A DNA stretch of 64,000 bases from Rhizobium terrae (GTDB lineage Bacteria > Pseudomonadota > Alphaproteobacteria > Rhizobiales > Rhizobiaceae). The DNA lies in NCBI RefSeq assembly GCF_003425685.1, contig NZ_QJKM01000001.1, forward strand, positions 364,920 through 428,919, written 5' to 3'. A program made the translations under genes and the position numbers. Of this stretch, positions 8,753-17,685 are shown one piece after another. Positions within the stretch are counted from its first letter, which is position 1; each line of letters opens with the position of its first letter. The notes beneath the pieces are model-generated. The model had not been told where the DNA came from. It saw only the letters and a program-made list of their open reading frames with translations, and did not search any database.

Positions 8753-9952
8753 ATGTCATCCAATACAAAACAGGCATTTGCCATGATCACGGCGAGCCTG
8801 CTCAGTTTGCCGCGCCGCATCTCCGTTTCCCTGTCGATGGTCTTTTCCGTGGCACTTGTGGTCTGCGTGCTGGCGGGTTTCCTGTCGATGGCCAAGGGGT
8901 TCGAAACGGCCTTGCAAAGCGCCGGGTCGCAAACCGTCGGCGTCGTCCTCGGCGGAGGCACCAATCAGGAGACCGGCTCCGAAGTGCCGTCTTCGATCAT
9001 CCGCACTCTGAACGCCATGACAGGTGACATCGGGATCGTCCGCGATGCCACGGGCATGATCAGGTCGTCTCGCGAAATCGTTGTAGCGGTCGACGTGAAA
9101 TCCGGTGACGCGGGGACAAATCGAACACTGGCCCTGCGCGGCATGGAGGCGGCCGGCCCCGGGATACGAGACAATATCTCCTTGTCGGCCGGACGTCTCT
9201 TTACGCCCGGCTCACGCGAAATCGTCGTGGGCGACCGTCTGGCCCGTGAACTGGGTTTCAATGTGGGCGATACCATTCGCTTGGGCGAAAGCGAATGGAC
9301 GGTTGTCGGGCATTTCTCGGCACAGGGCAGCGCGTTCGAATCCGAACTCTGGGCCGACTTCGATGCTACGCGCGCGGCATTCGACCGGCAGGGACAGGTT
9401 CAAAGCCTGCGGGTCCGGCTGACCGAGCCGGCAGCTCTTTCCGTTCTGCGCGCCAAACTCGCGACCATCACGGGGATACCGCTGGTCGGCGTATCCGAAG
9501 CAGATCTCTATGCCGCGCAGTCGGATCGCACCGCGAACTTGATCAGATTGTTCGGATGGCCGCTTGCCCTTCTGATGGCCGTTGGAGCAACAGCCGGCGC
9601 CCTCAACACGATGATGAATTCGGTCTCGGATCGGATTGTCGACATAGCAACGGTCCGCACCCTTGGCTTCAGCCGACTGTCGGCATTTCTGGGAACCTGG
9701 GTTGAAGCGATGCTGATCGCAGCCGTCGGTGTCCTTTGCGGCCTCGCCCTTGCCTGGCTGATCTTCAACGGATGGCAGGCGAGCACGATCGGCGCCAACA
9801 ACGCGACCATGGCCTTCCAGCTGACGGTAACCGGTGGCGTCATGTTAAATTCGGCTCTGCTCGGTCTTTTGGTCGGTGCGCTCGGCGGAGCTCTGCCGGC
9901 TATTGCCGCGACCCGGATTCCCCTGATCGCCGCCTTGCAGTCACGCGGATGA
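8753..9952 (+). CDS. ABC transporter permease, FtsX/MacB type (second subunit)
   Basis: A 399-residue relative of the upstream permease with the same plan: N-terminal helix (VFSVALVVCVLAGFLSMA), a periplasmic domain of about 220 residues, and three C-terminal helices with the motif VSDRIVDIATVRTLGFSR. Start ATG 8753 has a GAGG site. It is the last gene of the adaptor-ATPase-permease-permease operon. No outer-membrane channel gene accompanies the set, so it may borrow a TolC-like protein or act only at the inner membrane. Confidence 0.88.
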   Translation: MSSNTKQAFAMITASLLSLPRRISVSLSMVFSVALVVCVLAGFLSMAKGFETALQSAGSQTVGVVLGGGTNQETGSEVPSSIIRTLNAMTGDIGIVRDATGMIRSSREIVVAVDVKSGDAGTNRTLALRGMEAAGPGIRDNISLSAGRLFTPGSREIVVGDRLARELGFNVGDTIRLGESEWTVVGHFSAQGSAFESELWADFDATRAAFDRQGQVQSLRVRLTEPAALSVLRAKLATITGIPLVGVSEADLYAAQSDRTANLIRLFGWPLALLMAVGATAGALNTMMNSVSDRIVDIATVRTLGFSRLSAFLGTWVEAMLIAAVGVLCGLALAWLIFNGWQASTIGANNATMAFQLTVTGGVMLNSALLGLLVGALGGALPAIAATRIPLIAALQSRG

Positions 9953-9966
9953 GAATCGCCCCCTGA

Positions 9967-9993
9967 CTGCCGACCTCCGAACCCCTTCGGCAG
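9967..9993. terminator. Possible hairpin between convergent genes
   Basis: CTGCCGA at 9967-9973 pairs with TCGGCAG at 9987-9993 across a 13-base loop, between the convergent permease and DUF779 genes. There is no U-tract, so a terminator role is only tentative. Confidence 0.25.
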
Positions 9994-10020
9994 ATGCCGC
10001 TCGCCCTGCCCGCGGCGATA

Positions 10021-10404
10021 TCAATCACGAGCGGATAGGGCGCATTCGATATCAGCTTCGCCGCCGAAGAGGCGCGACCGGGTGAGGAACCTCTTCTCGC
10101 GCCCGTTGTCCAGCGAGAACATTCCGCCGCGGCCGGGCACGACATCGATGATGAGCTGGGTGTGCTTCCAGGCTTCGAACTGACTGCCGCCGATATAGAC
10201 CGGCACGCCGCCGACCTCGCCGAGCTTCACGTCATGATCTCCCACCATGAATTCGCCGGCCGGATAACACATCGGCGAAGAACCGTCGCAGCAGCCGCCC
10301 GACTGATGAAACAGGATGTCGGGATGGTCCGCTTGGATCTCCCGGATGAATTCGAGCGCCTTCTCGGTCGCAAGAACGCGAGATGCACCATTCGTTTCGT
10401 CCAC
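10021..10404 (-). CDS. DUF779 family protein, aldehyde dehydrogenase partner
   Basis: A 127-residue protein with the Cys-rich block HQSGGCCDGSSPMC and the core VYIGGSQFEAWKHTQLIIDV typical of DUF779, a small family usually encoded directly after NAD-dependent aldehyde or acetaldehyde dehydrogenases, as here (77 bases downstream). Start is a GTG at 10404-10402 with a GGGAGCAGG site; longer readings run into the dehydrogenase gene in another frame. Function is not established. The conserved Cys residues suggest metal or cofactor handling for the dehydrogenase, which is inference. Confidence 0.85.
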   Translation of the reverse strand: MDETNGASRVLATEKALEFIREIQADHPDILFHQSGGCCDGSSPMCYPAGEFMVGDHDVKLGEVGGVPVYIGGSQFEAWKHTQLIIDVVPGRGGMFSLDNGREKRFLTRSRLFGGEADIECALSARD

Positions 10405-10481
10405 GGTCCTGCTCCCCTCGGCACAATAGTCAAAGCTCCCGGTCGCCGCCGGGAGCCTTCCACGGCTTGTATGCTGGACGA

Positions 10482-11990
10482 TCAGAAGAAGCCGAGTGCC
10501 TTGGGGCTGTAGCTGACCAGCATGTTCTTGGTCTGCTGGTAGTGATCGAGCATCATCTTGTGCGTCTCGCGGCCGATGCCGGACTGCTTGTAACCGCCGA
10601 ATGCGGCGTGCGCCGGATAGGCATGGTAGCAATTCGTCCACACGCGGCCGGCCTGGATTTCCCGGCCGAAGCGGTAGGCGCGGTTGCCGTCGCGGGTCCA
10701 TATACCGGCTCCGAGGCCATAGAGCGTGTCGTTGGCGATTTCGAGCGCTTCCTTCTCATCCTTGAAGGTCGTCACCGAAACCACCGGCCCGAAAATCTCC
10801 TCCTGAAAGATGCGCATCTTGTTGTGGCCTTTGAAGATCGTCGGCTTGATGTAATAGCCGTTCGAAAGTTCGCCGCCGAGATCGTTGCGCGTCCCGCCGG
10901 TCAGGACCTCGGCACCTTCCTGGCGGCCAATGTCGAGGTAGGAAAGGATCTTCTCCATCTGTTCGCCGGAAGCCTGAGCGCCGATCATGGTTTCCGTGTC
11001 GAGCGGATTGCCTTGGCGGATCGCCTCGACGCGCTTGACGGCCTTTTCCATGAACCGATCGTAGATCGATTCCTGAACGAGCGCACGGCTTGGGCAGGTG
11101 CAGACTTCGCCCTGGTTCAGGGCGAACATTGCAAACCCTTCGAGCGCCTTGTCGAGGAAATCGTCATCCTCGGCCATCACGTCGGCAAAGAAAATGTTCG
11201 GCGACTTGCCGCCGAGTTCCAGCGTCACGGGGATCAGGTTCTGGCTGGCATATTGCATGATCAGCCGGCCGGTCGTCGTCTCGCCGGTGAACGCGATCTT
11301 GGCGATGCGGTTGCTGGTGGCGAGCGGCTTGCCGGCTTCAAGGCCGAAGCCGTTGACGATGTTGAGCACGCCCGGGGGCAGGAGATCACCGATGATCTCG
11401 GCCCAGACGAGCAACGAGGCAGGCGTCTGCTCCGCCGGCTTGATGACGACGCAATTGCCGGCGGCAAGGGCCGGCGCCAGCTTCCAGGCCGCCATCAGGA
11501 TCGGGAAATTCCATGGAATGATCTGACCGACGACGCCGAGAGGCTCATGGAAGTGATAGGCGACGGTATCGTGGTCGATCTCGCCGATCGAGCCTTCCTG
11601 GGCACGGATGCAAGCAGCAAAATATCGGAAGTGGTCGATGGCGAGCGGAATATCCGCCGCCATGGTCTCGCGGATCGGCTTGCCGTTGTCCCAGGTCTCG
11701 GCCTGGGCGAGCACTTCCAGCTTGTCTTCCATCCGCTGGGCGATCTTCATGAGGATGTTGGAGCGGTCGGCGGCGGACATCCTGCCCCACTTGTCCTTGG
11801 CGGCATGGGCGGCATCGAGCGCCGCATTGATATCCCGCTCGTCGGAACGGGGGATTTCGCAGATCTTGCCGCCGGTCACGGGCGTCAGGTTGTCGAAATA
11901 CCTGCCGCCGAGAGGCTCGCGCCACTCGCCTCCGATATAGTTGCCGTATTTCAGCTTGAACGGCGATTCGATGATTTTCTGATGCAGCAT
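10482..11990 (-). CDS. NAD(P)-dependent aldehyde dehydrogenase (acetaldehyde dehydrogenase-like, AldB/ExaC type)
   Basis: A 502-residue ALDH with the cofactor region [29 protein letters not shown] and FTGETTTG, the general base Glu259 in LELGGKSPN, and catalytic Cys297 in [11 protein letters not shown]. Length and the paired Cys after the active site match the AldB/ExaC/AcoD branch that oxidises acetaldehyde and other short aldehydes. The start ATG at 11990-11988 has GGAGGATGAC upstream; an upstream reading to 12113 crosses the operator and is rejected. It forms an operon with the DUF779 gene and lies 133 bases after an AcoR-like regulator on the same strand, with a 22-base palindrome between. 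It is presumably induced by an alcohol, aldehyde or acetoin-like compound. Confidence 0.93.
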   Translation of the reverse strand: MLHQKIIESPFKLKYGNYIGGEWREPLGGRYFDNLTPVTGGKICEIPRSDERDINAALDAAHAAKDKWGRMSAADRSNILMKIAQRMEDKLEVLAQAETWDNGKPIRETMAADIPLAIDHFRYFAACIRAQEGSIGEIDHDTVAYHFHEPLGVVGQIIPWNFPILMAAWKLAPALAAGNCVVIKPAEQTPASLLVWAEIIGDLLPPGVLNIVNGFGLEAGKPLATSNRIAKIAFTGETTTGRLIMQYASQNLIPVTLELGGKSPNIFFADVMAEDDDFLDKALEGFAMFALNQGEVCTCPSRALVQESIYDRFMEKAVKRVEAIRQGNPLDTETMIGAQASGEQMEKILSYLDIGRQEGAEVLTGGTRNDLGGELSNGYYIKPTIFKGHNKMRIFQEEIFGPVVSVTTFKDEKEALEIANDTLYGLGAGIWTRDGNRAYRFGREIQAGRVWTNCYHAYPAHAAFGGYKQSGIGRETHKMMLDHYQQTKNMLVSYSPKALGFF

Positions 11991-12092
11991 GTCATCCTCC
12001 CGTGGATATAGTTCCGGAGCAAACCCGATGGGAAGGAAAGTGCGCATATTCGTACGCCGAAGACAGAGCCGCCGATCTATATCGCAGCGCAC

Positions 12093-12114
12093 AGTGTCGC
12101 AACTTTGCGACACT
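12093..12114. promoter_or_regulatory. 22-base palindromic operator upstream of aldehyde dehydrogenase
   Basis: Two perfect 10-base arms, AGTGTCGCAA (12093-12102) and TTGCGACACT (12105-12114), flank a 2-base centre. The site sits between the GAF/Fis regulator gene and the dehydrogenase gene, centred about 113 bases upstream of the latter's start. TGTCGCAA-type dyads fit the HTH_8/Fis output domain of AcoR-like activators, so binding by the adjacent regulator is a strong inference. No sigma-54 -24/-12 element was found downstream. Confidence 0.7.
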
Positions 12115-12123
12115 TTCCGGCGG

Positions 12124-13077
12124 TCAGTGCAAACCGAACTTATTCATTTTGCGATGCAGCGTGGCACGGCTCATGCCAAGCGCCACGGCGGCCTGCGAGA
12201 CATTGCCGTTGGCGCGCGACAGCGCGCGGAGAAGCGCGGCGCGTTCGGCTTCCCGAAGATCCGCGCTGCTGCCGGCGCGGTTCTCCTGCAGCGCATCGGC
12301 TGCCGGAATGCCTGCGGCTATGCACTGGTCATCCAGCCTCAGCGCCAGCCGCGCAGCCCGCGTCGCCCCGAGCACGATATCGTTCCGGTCGACAGCGAGT
12401 AACGCCGACGTAGCTCCCGTCTCGGTAGGCACCATTACAAAACGAGCACCGGCAAATGCGCTTCGGAAGAGATTGACCTCAATGCGCGCAGCCGCTTCCC
12501 TGACGGTCTGGGAGAGGATCGCCAGGGTCACCTCGGTCATATCTTCCCGGCAGGTGGAGACGTCGAGCGCGCCGGCGAGCCGGCCGCGATGATCGCGAAT
12601 CGGTGCCGTGGTGCAGCTCAGGTCGATGTTGGACGAGAAGAAATGCTGGTCGCGGATGATCGCGACCGCCCGCTCGTCTGCAAGGGCGGTGCCGATACCG
12701 TTCGTGCCTATGCTGGCCTCGGTCCAGACCGTACCGGTCCATAGGCCCAGGTCGCGGAAATCCTTGTCGTCGCCGGACGTGCCGCGCCGTTCCAGCGCTA
12801 TGCCTTCCCGATCGGTCAGCAGCAGGCAGCAACCAGCCTTGCCTATGGTCAGAAACAGGCGGTCGAGTTCGTCGGCCGCTTCCGCGACCAGCCTTTCCGA
12901 CTGTTCGCGGGCAGCCCGGAATTCCTGCTCGGTCAGGCGGACGGGCAGCCGCTTTTCCTCGGGCGCCAGACGATGCATCGTCATGCAACGGCGCCAGGAT
13001 GCGACGACAGCCGAGCTCGCCGCGGCAGACTGCGCGGACGCATAGACCTGATCCGCATGCGCGGAATGTTCGTGCAT
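12124..13077 (-). CDS. GAF domain and Fis-type HTH regulator, AcoR-like without AAA+ domain
   Basis: A 317-residue regulator with an AcoR-like sensory N-terminus ([21 protein letters not shown]), a GAF domain (about 65-205, including [15 protein letters not shown] and [20 protein letters not shown]) and a C-terminal HTH_8 ([23 protein letters not shown]). The sigma-54 AAA+ domain of full AcoR proteins, with its GAFTGA loop and Walker motifs, is absent, so it must act on ordinary sigma-70 promoters or as a simple DNA binder. Start ATG at 13077-13075 has GGGAGGAG upstream; a longer frame to 13239 lacks support. The dehydrogenase operon is the presumed target. Confidence 0.88.
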   Translation of the reverse strand: MHEHSAHADQVYASAQSAAASSAVVASWRRCMTMHRLAPEEKRLPVRLTEQEFRAAREQSERLVAEAADELDRLFLTIGKAGCCLLLTDREGIALERRGTSGDDKDFRDLGLWTGTVWTEASIGTNGIGTALADERAVAIIRDQHFFSSNIDLSCTTAPIRDHRGRLAGALDVSTCREDMTEVTLAILSQTVREAAARIEVNLFRSAFAGARFVMVPTETGATSALLAVDRNDIVLGATRAARLALRLDDQCIAAGIPAADALQENRAGSSADLREAERAALLRALSRANGNVSQAAVALGMSRATLHRKMNKFGLH

Positions 13078-13347
13078 TGGGCTCCTCCCAACGGATGCTA
13101 ATTCAATTCTTGCTAAAAAACCGTTCCATTGCAATCCGCAGGCTTCGATATATTTATCCGGCAATATCGACCGTTCCCTGCTTCCGGCGTTGAACACGGT
13201 TATCGGCGGGATGAGAGAAAGGAATCCGCTTTCTGGCACTTTGATCTGCGCAACGGCTGCATCGATCGCGGAGGCCAGGGAGAAGATCGATTTTCGCTCG
13301 TCGATCTCCGGAGGGACCCTTCACGATTGGCGGCGCATCGATTCGAA

Positions 13348-13656
13348 TCAGCCAGCTTCGGCACGCCAATATCCCGGCGCGGCAGGGCTGTCGCCGGCCA
13401 TGCGTTCCTGTCGGGGATCGGCCCGGATGATGATCTTGCGGGGCCGCTCATTGGCGCGCTGGACGAGAATATTGATGACGCACTGACCGCCATGGCTGCG
13501 AACCGAGAGCAGCCGCCCGCCGGTTTCCTGGACGACCTGTCGAACGGCACTCGTGCAATCGAGTCGCTCGGCGATGTCCGAAACGTTTATGCCCGGCAAA
13601 TTCGGCACCGCGCCCAGAACAGCGATCACCGCTGCGGCTGTCGTAAGAATGGCCAT
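13348..13656 (-). CDS. Small exported protein with PepSY-like core, unknown function
   Basis: A 102-residue protein with a Sec-type N-terminus (MAILTTAAAVIAVLGAVPNL) and a compact domain whose text VVQETGGRLLSVRSHGG then CVINILVQ and RPRKIIIRAD resembles the PepSY-like folds found in small rhizobial periplasmic proteins. The start at 13656-13654 gives a clean signal peptide with GGGGGT upstream; a reading from 13737 adds a charged non-signal segment. It stands alone between the AcoR-like regulator and a divergent small gene. PepSY assignment rests on pattern only. Confidence 0.6.
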   Translation of the reverse strand: MAILTTAAAVIAVLGAVPNLPGINVSDIAERLDCTSAVRQVVQETGGRLLSVRSHGGQCVINILVQRANERPRKIIIRADPRQERMAGDSPAAPGYWRAEAG

Positions 13657-13816
13657 GTCTACCCCCGCAAAGAACCATCGGAACCTATCATGCCGATCGC
13701 CTGCCCGCTTTCTTGAATTTATATCGGCGCACGACATATATTGTTATTGTGGAGATGATGGGCTTGCCAGCCTCTTCACCGCCTGTCGGTTCCTGCTATC
13801 CGAGGGAGGATTTGTT

Positions 13817-14086
13817 ATGATCGACACAAGAGAACTTCTCGACACCAATCCCCGCGCTGCCTCCGCGGCAGATGTTTGGGCTGACAACAGCCCCTCTCTC
13901 CTCTCCTCGCACACCGCGAAAATGGATTTCCTCTATGAACAGCTCGCGCGACGGGGCACCGCTCCGGAAGGCATGAGCTGGAACCTGCTCCTCCTCGAAT
14001 GGAAATATGATCTGGCGGTCCTCTTCGGGAACCTGCGCGACTGGATGAGCTACATCGATCGGCGCTTCGACAAGCCCTCCGAATAG
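13817..14086 (+). CDS. Small hypothetical protein
   Basis: An 89-residue soluble, acidic protein with no recognised domain, containing the aromatic stretch MSWNLLLLEWKYDLAVLFG. It is called because GGGAGGA precedes the ATG at a good distance and because it is divergent from the exported PepSY-like gene in an otherwise gene-free gap. The open frame continues upstream to 13553, but that part overlaps the divergent gene. Function unknown. Confidence 0.5.
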   Translation: MIDTRELLDTNPRAASAADVWADNSPSLLSSHTAKMDFLYEQLARRGTAPEGMSWNLLLLEWKYDLAVLFGNLRDWMSYIDRRFDKPSE

Positions 14087-14244
14087 ATCCAACGACCTCC
14101 GCACCCGTCGGAGCATGGTGTAGAGGGAACGGGCGTGTACGGTAAGCCTGCCGGCCGGACCGGCCACATTTTCCAACATTCCGGACCGACAACAGGCGGA
14201 CTGGTCGTCTGCCGAATGCCTCGTGAAATCCACCGCCTATGTTT

Positions 14245-14850
14245 TTACAGGAAGGAGTGGATAATCCAGCTTTCTGCCTCTTCCGGCGGATTGTAGGCAT
14301 CAGCCTGTGCCTCGATCGTCCGTTCCGCGAAACGCTCGTCGGAAGCGGCAAGCGGTGTGACCTGGCCGCGCGTCACGATACTGAATGCATCCGTAGTCAC
14401 CGCGATATTGTCGAAGGCGGCACCCGTCGAGCGATAGCGTCCGGGCGCGCCATTGGCTCTTTCAAGCAATTTCAGCGCGTCAACGGCCGGCAGATCGAAC
14501 AGTAGAGTGTCGTTGAGGTTGGTGCGGTTCTCCCGGACCGACGTCATGACCGATGCCACGCGTCCCGCCTCGTACATGACGAATACACGTCCGCCATTGT
14601 AGATTTCCTGCCGTCCCTGTTGGCCCGCCTTCTCCTCGACCGCGGCTCTGACAGCCGCGAGATCCTCTTCCGTCGCGAACTGGCTGAAGAGCGCGAAAGT
14701 ATCGTCCAGTCCCGCCGACAGGTCGGCATCCTCGGTCACCGTATCAAGCGGACCATAGACCGAGCTCACGCCCGCCACGCCCTCGACCGTCATACCGAAG
14801 GAAATGAGCCCAAATCCGATTTTCGGCCTGATCGTCCATTCATTATCCAT
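14245..14850 (-). CDS. Hypothetical protein, probable immunity protein for the adjacent T6SS toxin
   Basis: A 201-residue acidic protein without signal peptide or membrane segment and with no family I can name. Visible stretches are FGLISFGMTVEGVAG near the N-terminus and LLFDLPAVDALKLLERANG in the middle. It starts 12 bases after the nuclease-like toxin gene with an AAGG site and is the last gene of the hcp-vgrG operon, the usual place for an immunity gene. A cytoplasmic location suits neutralising a nuclease. The early GFGLISFGMTVEGV segment recalls small SMI1-like or DUF-type immunity folds, but this is not a firm match. Confidence 0.65.
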   Translation of the reverse strand: MDNEWTIRPKIGFGLISFGMTVEGVAGVSSVYGPLDTVTEDADLSAGLDDTFALFSQFATEEDLAAVRAAVEEKAGQQGRQEIYNGGRVFVMYEAGRVASVMTSVRENRTNLNDTLLFDLPAVDALKLLERANGAPGRYRSTGAAFDNIAVTTDAFSIVTRGQVTPLAASDERFAERTIEAQADAYNPPEEAESWIIHSFL

Positions 14851-14862
14851 GGAACTAACCTT

Positions 14863-15465
14863 CTATCTGATGATACCGTGTTGCCTCAGGCAGTTTGCGT
14901 AAGCAAGCATCTGCTGGATGGCAGCATCGTATTTTGTGGGGTCTCCGCTGCGCGCGGCGATGGCTCTGACCTCTTGCGCATCCATCAGGATTGCCTGCAT
15001 CGTCTGCCCGCGCGCAAGCATGCCCCGTTGGACGGCATAGGGCGCACCGTGAACCTTACTGCCGTAAGACGATGTCGCATAGTGGTCGTTGGCGTCCATC
15101 TGGATTGCGGGACCTACGGGACGCGGCAACGGGGAGTAATGATCGGCCGGCGTGTGATGGCTGTGGATGGTGCCCGAAGTACCCGTCTTGTTTTCCGGAA
15201 GGCCGACGCAGCCATGAGCGCCGCCGCGATATGGGCCGGGAGCGCCACAGGCCAGGTGGGCACAGGGATTTTGAGCGCATGTGGCGCAGGTAATCGCCGT
15301 GCTTTTCGTTGCGGGGCGATTCTCCGGTTCACTATCGGCCCGCGACATCTCGTTTACCGCGTAGTGGATTCCGAAAGCCGCAGCGGCTGCGGAACCGACG
15401 AACAGCGCCGCCTCGCCCAATGCGACAAGAGCCGGCGGAATAAGGGGAAGGGCAGCGAGCGGCAT
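14863..15465 (-). CDS. Putative T6SS effector: N-terminal membrane segment, Cys-rich linker, HNH/EndoVII-like nuclease domain
   Basis: A 200-residue protein. Residues 8-36 form an Ala-rich hydrophobic segment (PLIPPALVALGEAALFVG onward), like the membrane-insertion parts of VgrG/PAAR-linked effectors. Residues 60-73 hold four Cys (C60, C63, C68, C73). From about 77 there is a compact domain with the His cluster IHSHHTPADHY (100-110), then AIQMDANDHYATSSYG (120-135), QRGMLARG and a terminal helix KYDAAIQQMLAYA. This H-HH-DH spacing resembles toxin domains of the HNH/Endonuclease VII class; the assignment is by pattern. It follows a DUF4123 adaptor by one base and precedes a probable immunity gene, the standard cargo order. 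Confidence 0.68.
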   Translation of the reverse strand: MPLAALPLIPPALVALGEAALFVGSAAAAAFGIHYAVNEMSRADSEPENRPATKSTAITCATCAQNPCAHLACGAPGPYRGGAHGCVGLPENKTGTSGTIHSHHTPADHYSPLPRPVGPAIQMDANDHYATSSYGSKVHGAPYAVQRGMLARGQTMQAILMDAQEVRAIAARSGDPTKYDAAIQQMLAYANCLRQHGIIR

Positions 15466-15466
15466 C

Positions 15467-16501
15467 TTACCGTTCCTCCCGGATGGCTTGCTGCTTCAGG
15501 GCGGCCAACGAATGCCGCATAAGCATGGCGACGCGCATATCGGCGCTGTAACCGGGGGCATCGGCCTGCATCGCCTCGCGGACCGCGGGATTGCGCCCCA
15601 GTTGACCGGAGGTTACCAGCGACATGTATGCCCAGCGGCAATGGCCGGCGTCCGTCTCCACGCCGAAGCCGCTCGATTCGCGGATGGAGCGCGAAGCGAA
15701 CTGGCGGAGCTTATCGTCTTCGATCTCGGAAACACGGGCGGGTGCGACCTTGCGCAAATAATCCGCGACCTTGTTGGCAGCCGCCGCATTCCGCCGCTCC
15801 CCGATCGCCCGGATGTTATGGTCTTCAAGTCTCAACATCCCCGATCGGGGGGCCGGCAGGTCGGACGTCCGCTTGGCTCCTTTGATTCCGCCATCTTCGG
15901 TCCAGATCGGATCGGGGGAAAACAGCAACGCGTCCGCGGGGCCTAGCAGCCTTGAGAACTGGGCCGGGTTCAGCGACGGCAGCACCTGCGCCATCACATT
16001 GGCGTCGGCATGGCGAAACAGGACCGCAGTGTAATCGGATCGCTCGGCCGACGTTTCCGGCTTGTCCTCGGGCGGCAGAGGCGAGGCCTCGTAGGATCTG
16101 CCATGATCGGTTTCGGTATCGTGAGGAACCAGGACCATGTTGATCGTCCGCAAATGGCGATAAAGTACCTCTCCGCCCGCGCTGCACTGCCAGAATACGG
16201 CAGCGGGCATGGCATCGATAACAGCGAGCAATCTCTCGACAAACTCGGGGTTTGGAGGAGCGGACGCTTCTTCGTCCGCGACCGGTCCGCCAGTCCTCTG
16301 CCGATCGAGCCAGATCAGCTGGGGCGCGGTGGCGACCCGCTCCTGATTTCCGTCACCGCGATCCAGATAGAGCGCGCGATGAACAAAGTTGCCCCCGAAG
16401 AGAGTACCGGGCAAATCCTCGAACTGCGCGCCGTCCAGCACGGCGAACAGCGGTCTGTCGGATAACAGCAACGCTTTTTTCAGCTGCTCAGTCACGTCCA
16501 T
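15467..16501 (-). CDS. DUF4123 domain T6SS adaptor/chaperone (module B)
   Basis: A 344-residue DUF4123 protein. This family (Tap/TEC) loads cargo effectors onto VgrG or PAAR tips. The N-terminal half (LFAVLDGAQFEDLP, then ALYLDRGDGNQERVATAPQL, VFWQCSAGGEVLYRHLR and LFRHADANVMAQVLPSLNP) closely matches the second copy at 19474-20445; the C-terminal third has diverged. It lies between the PAAR gene and the nuclease-like toxin, so it probably serves that toxin. Start ATG at 16501-16499. About 15 residues longer and more charged in the middle than the other copy. Confidence 0.85.
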   Translation of the reverse strand: MDVTEQLKKALLLSDRPLFAVLDGAQFEDLPGTLFGGNFVHRALYLDRGDGNQERVATAPQLIWLDRQRTGGPVADEEASAPPNPEFVERLLAVIDAMPAAVFWQCSAGGEVLYRHLRTINMVLVPHDTETDHGRSYEASPLPPEDKPETSAERSDYTAVLFRHADANVMAQVLPSLNPAQFSRLLGPADALLFSPDPIWTEDGGIKGAKRTSDLPAPRSGMLRLEDHNIRAIGERRNAAAANKVADYLRKVAPARVSEIEDDKLRQFASRSIRESSGFGVETDAGHCRWAYMSLVTSGQLGRNPAVREAMQADAPGYSADMRVAMLMRHSLAALKQQAIREER

Positions 16502-16544
16502 GAAACATCCTTCCGACGCGCCGTTTGGAATGGATTTCCCGATT

Positions 16545-16847
16545 TCATTCGAAGGTCAGCCAGGCCACGCCCTGCACCAACCGCCCGCCGTGCTCGCACG
16601 CATCTCCGAACCTGGCGATCTTCTTTCCATTGATGTTCGCGATCGACGATCCGCCGGTGATGCCGGCCGTGGTCAGCACGCCCGTGCAGGTGCATTTGTC
16701 CGTGACGGTGGCGATCGGAACGCCTTCGACGCACACGAAGCTCTGGCCCGTCGACGAAACTGGACCGCCCACATGCGGCTTGGGCCCCGGATCGACCATC
16801 GGGCAGACATGCATGTGACCCTTGAGAGTGACGGGACTGCCTGGCAT
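16545..16847 (-). CDS. PAAR-repeat spike tip protein (DUF4150/PAAR-like)
   Basis: A 100-residue protein made of short Gly/Pro-separated beta motifs: GSPVTLKGHMHVCPM, VGGPVSSTGQSFVCVEGVPIA, CTCTGVLTTAGITGGSSIANINGKKIARFGDACEHGG. The His/Cys positions (H11, H13, C15, C-x-C, C...H) are those that hold zinc in PAAR cones capping VgrG. It stands between an orphan gene and the module B DUF4123 adaptor, so it likely provides the tip that carries the module B toxin. A GGAGGTG site precedes the ATG at 16847-16845. Confidence 0.82.
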   Translation of the reverse strand: MPGSPVTLKGHMHVCPMVDPGPKPHVGGPVSSTGQSFVCVEGVPIATVTDKCTCTGVLTTAGITGGSSIANINGKKIARFGDACEHGGRLVQGVAWLTFE

Positions 16848-16872
16848 TTTTCACCTCCTCGGCCTGTCGTAT

Positions 16873-17685
16873 TCAAAATCCTTCCCGGAATTCGAAATCC
16901 CAGGCCGCGATGTCGACATCCAGCGATTTCTCCAACGCCTCGCGGAAGAGAACAAAGACGAGCGAAATATCCGACGGGGCCATTTCGACGCTATACTCGG
17001 CGGTCGCGGCTTCCACCGCGATCTCGACCGGATAAGGCACCCAGGAATTCTCAAGCCATTGCTCGGGATTACGCTCCGTCTCGAAACCGCTCCACGCGAC
17101 GAGGCTGTCCAGGCTCTCCAGCGATGCGTGCACCGACGCCTTCTCCGCTTCCTGGAGCGTTCGTGAGAACTTCATCACGACCTTGATAAAGAACTCGACG
17201 GCATCCGCCGGCCAGATCCGGCCGAGATCGGGATGGACCTCCATGTCTGCCGGAAGGCGCGCCGTCATCTCTTCGCGGGCGGCCTCCTTGCGGGCTTCGA
17301 GTGCTGCTTGCAATGCGGGAAAGTCGATGCTTCCCAGAGCCGAGGCTTCGACGGTCACCTTGTCCACGAGGCGCGTTTCCATATCGCCGTCGGCGGCGGT
17401 CGCATAGTCGATCAGATTGACGAGAACGGCGACCTTCCAGGCATCGGCCGCCACGTGAGACGGCAGGTCGAAAACGATCTCGCTCCCGGATGTCGTCACG
17501 CCTCCCCTCGCAGGCACCTCTCCCGATATCGCGGCGAATATATCGAGCGCAGGCAGGACGGTGTCCGCGGGAATGGCGGAGCGAAACATATCTGCCGCGG
17601 AATAGTCCGGCGCGATCGAGACGCGCAGGCGGGGCTTTCCGCTATTCGATCTGATTTCCACCGGGAAATGTAGCTCTCGGCTCAT
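16873..17685 (-). CDS. Hypothetical protein within the T6SS cargo cassette
   Basis: A 270-residue soluble acidic protein of unknown family; no signal peptide or membrane helix. It begins MSRELHFPVEIR, has a central segment LPSHVAADAWKVAVLVNLID and ends DIAAWDFEFREGF. The ATG at 17685-17683 overlaps the stop of the DUF3396 immunity gene (ATGA) and has AAGGGAG upstream, so it is made together with that gene and directly before the PAAR gene. It could be a second immunity protein, a tip-associated chaperone or a regulator; nothing in the sequence decides this. Confidence 0.7.
   Translation of the reverse strand: MSRELHFPVEIRSNSGKPRLRVSIAPDYSAADMFRSAIPADTVLPALDIFAAISGEVPARGGVTTSGSEIVFDLPSHVAADAWKVAVLVNLIDYATAADGDMETRLVDKVTVEASALGSIDFPALQAALEARKEAAREEMTARLPADMEVHPDLGRIWPADAVEFFIKVVMKFSRTLQEAEKASVHASLESLDSLVAWSGFETERNPEQWLENSWVPYPVEIAVEAATAEYSVEMAPSDISLVFVLFREALEKSLDVDIAAWDFEFREGF

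Noticed and set aside
10383..12011. Plus-strand open frame of 542 codons opposite the aldehyde dehydrogenase
   Set aside because: It mirrors a clear ALDH gene codon by codon, has no ribosome site or domain, and is a by-product of high GC content.
11991..12092. Sigma-54 promoter for the aldehyde dehydrogenase, expected for AcoR control
   Set aside because: No GG-N10-GC element with acceptable surroundings was found, and the regulator has no AAA+ domain.
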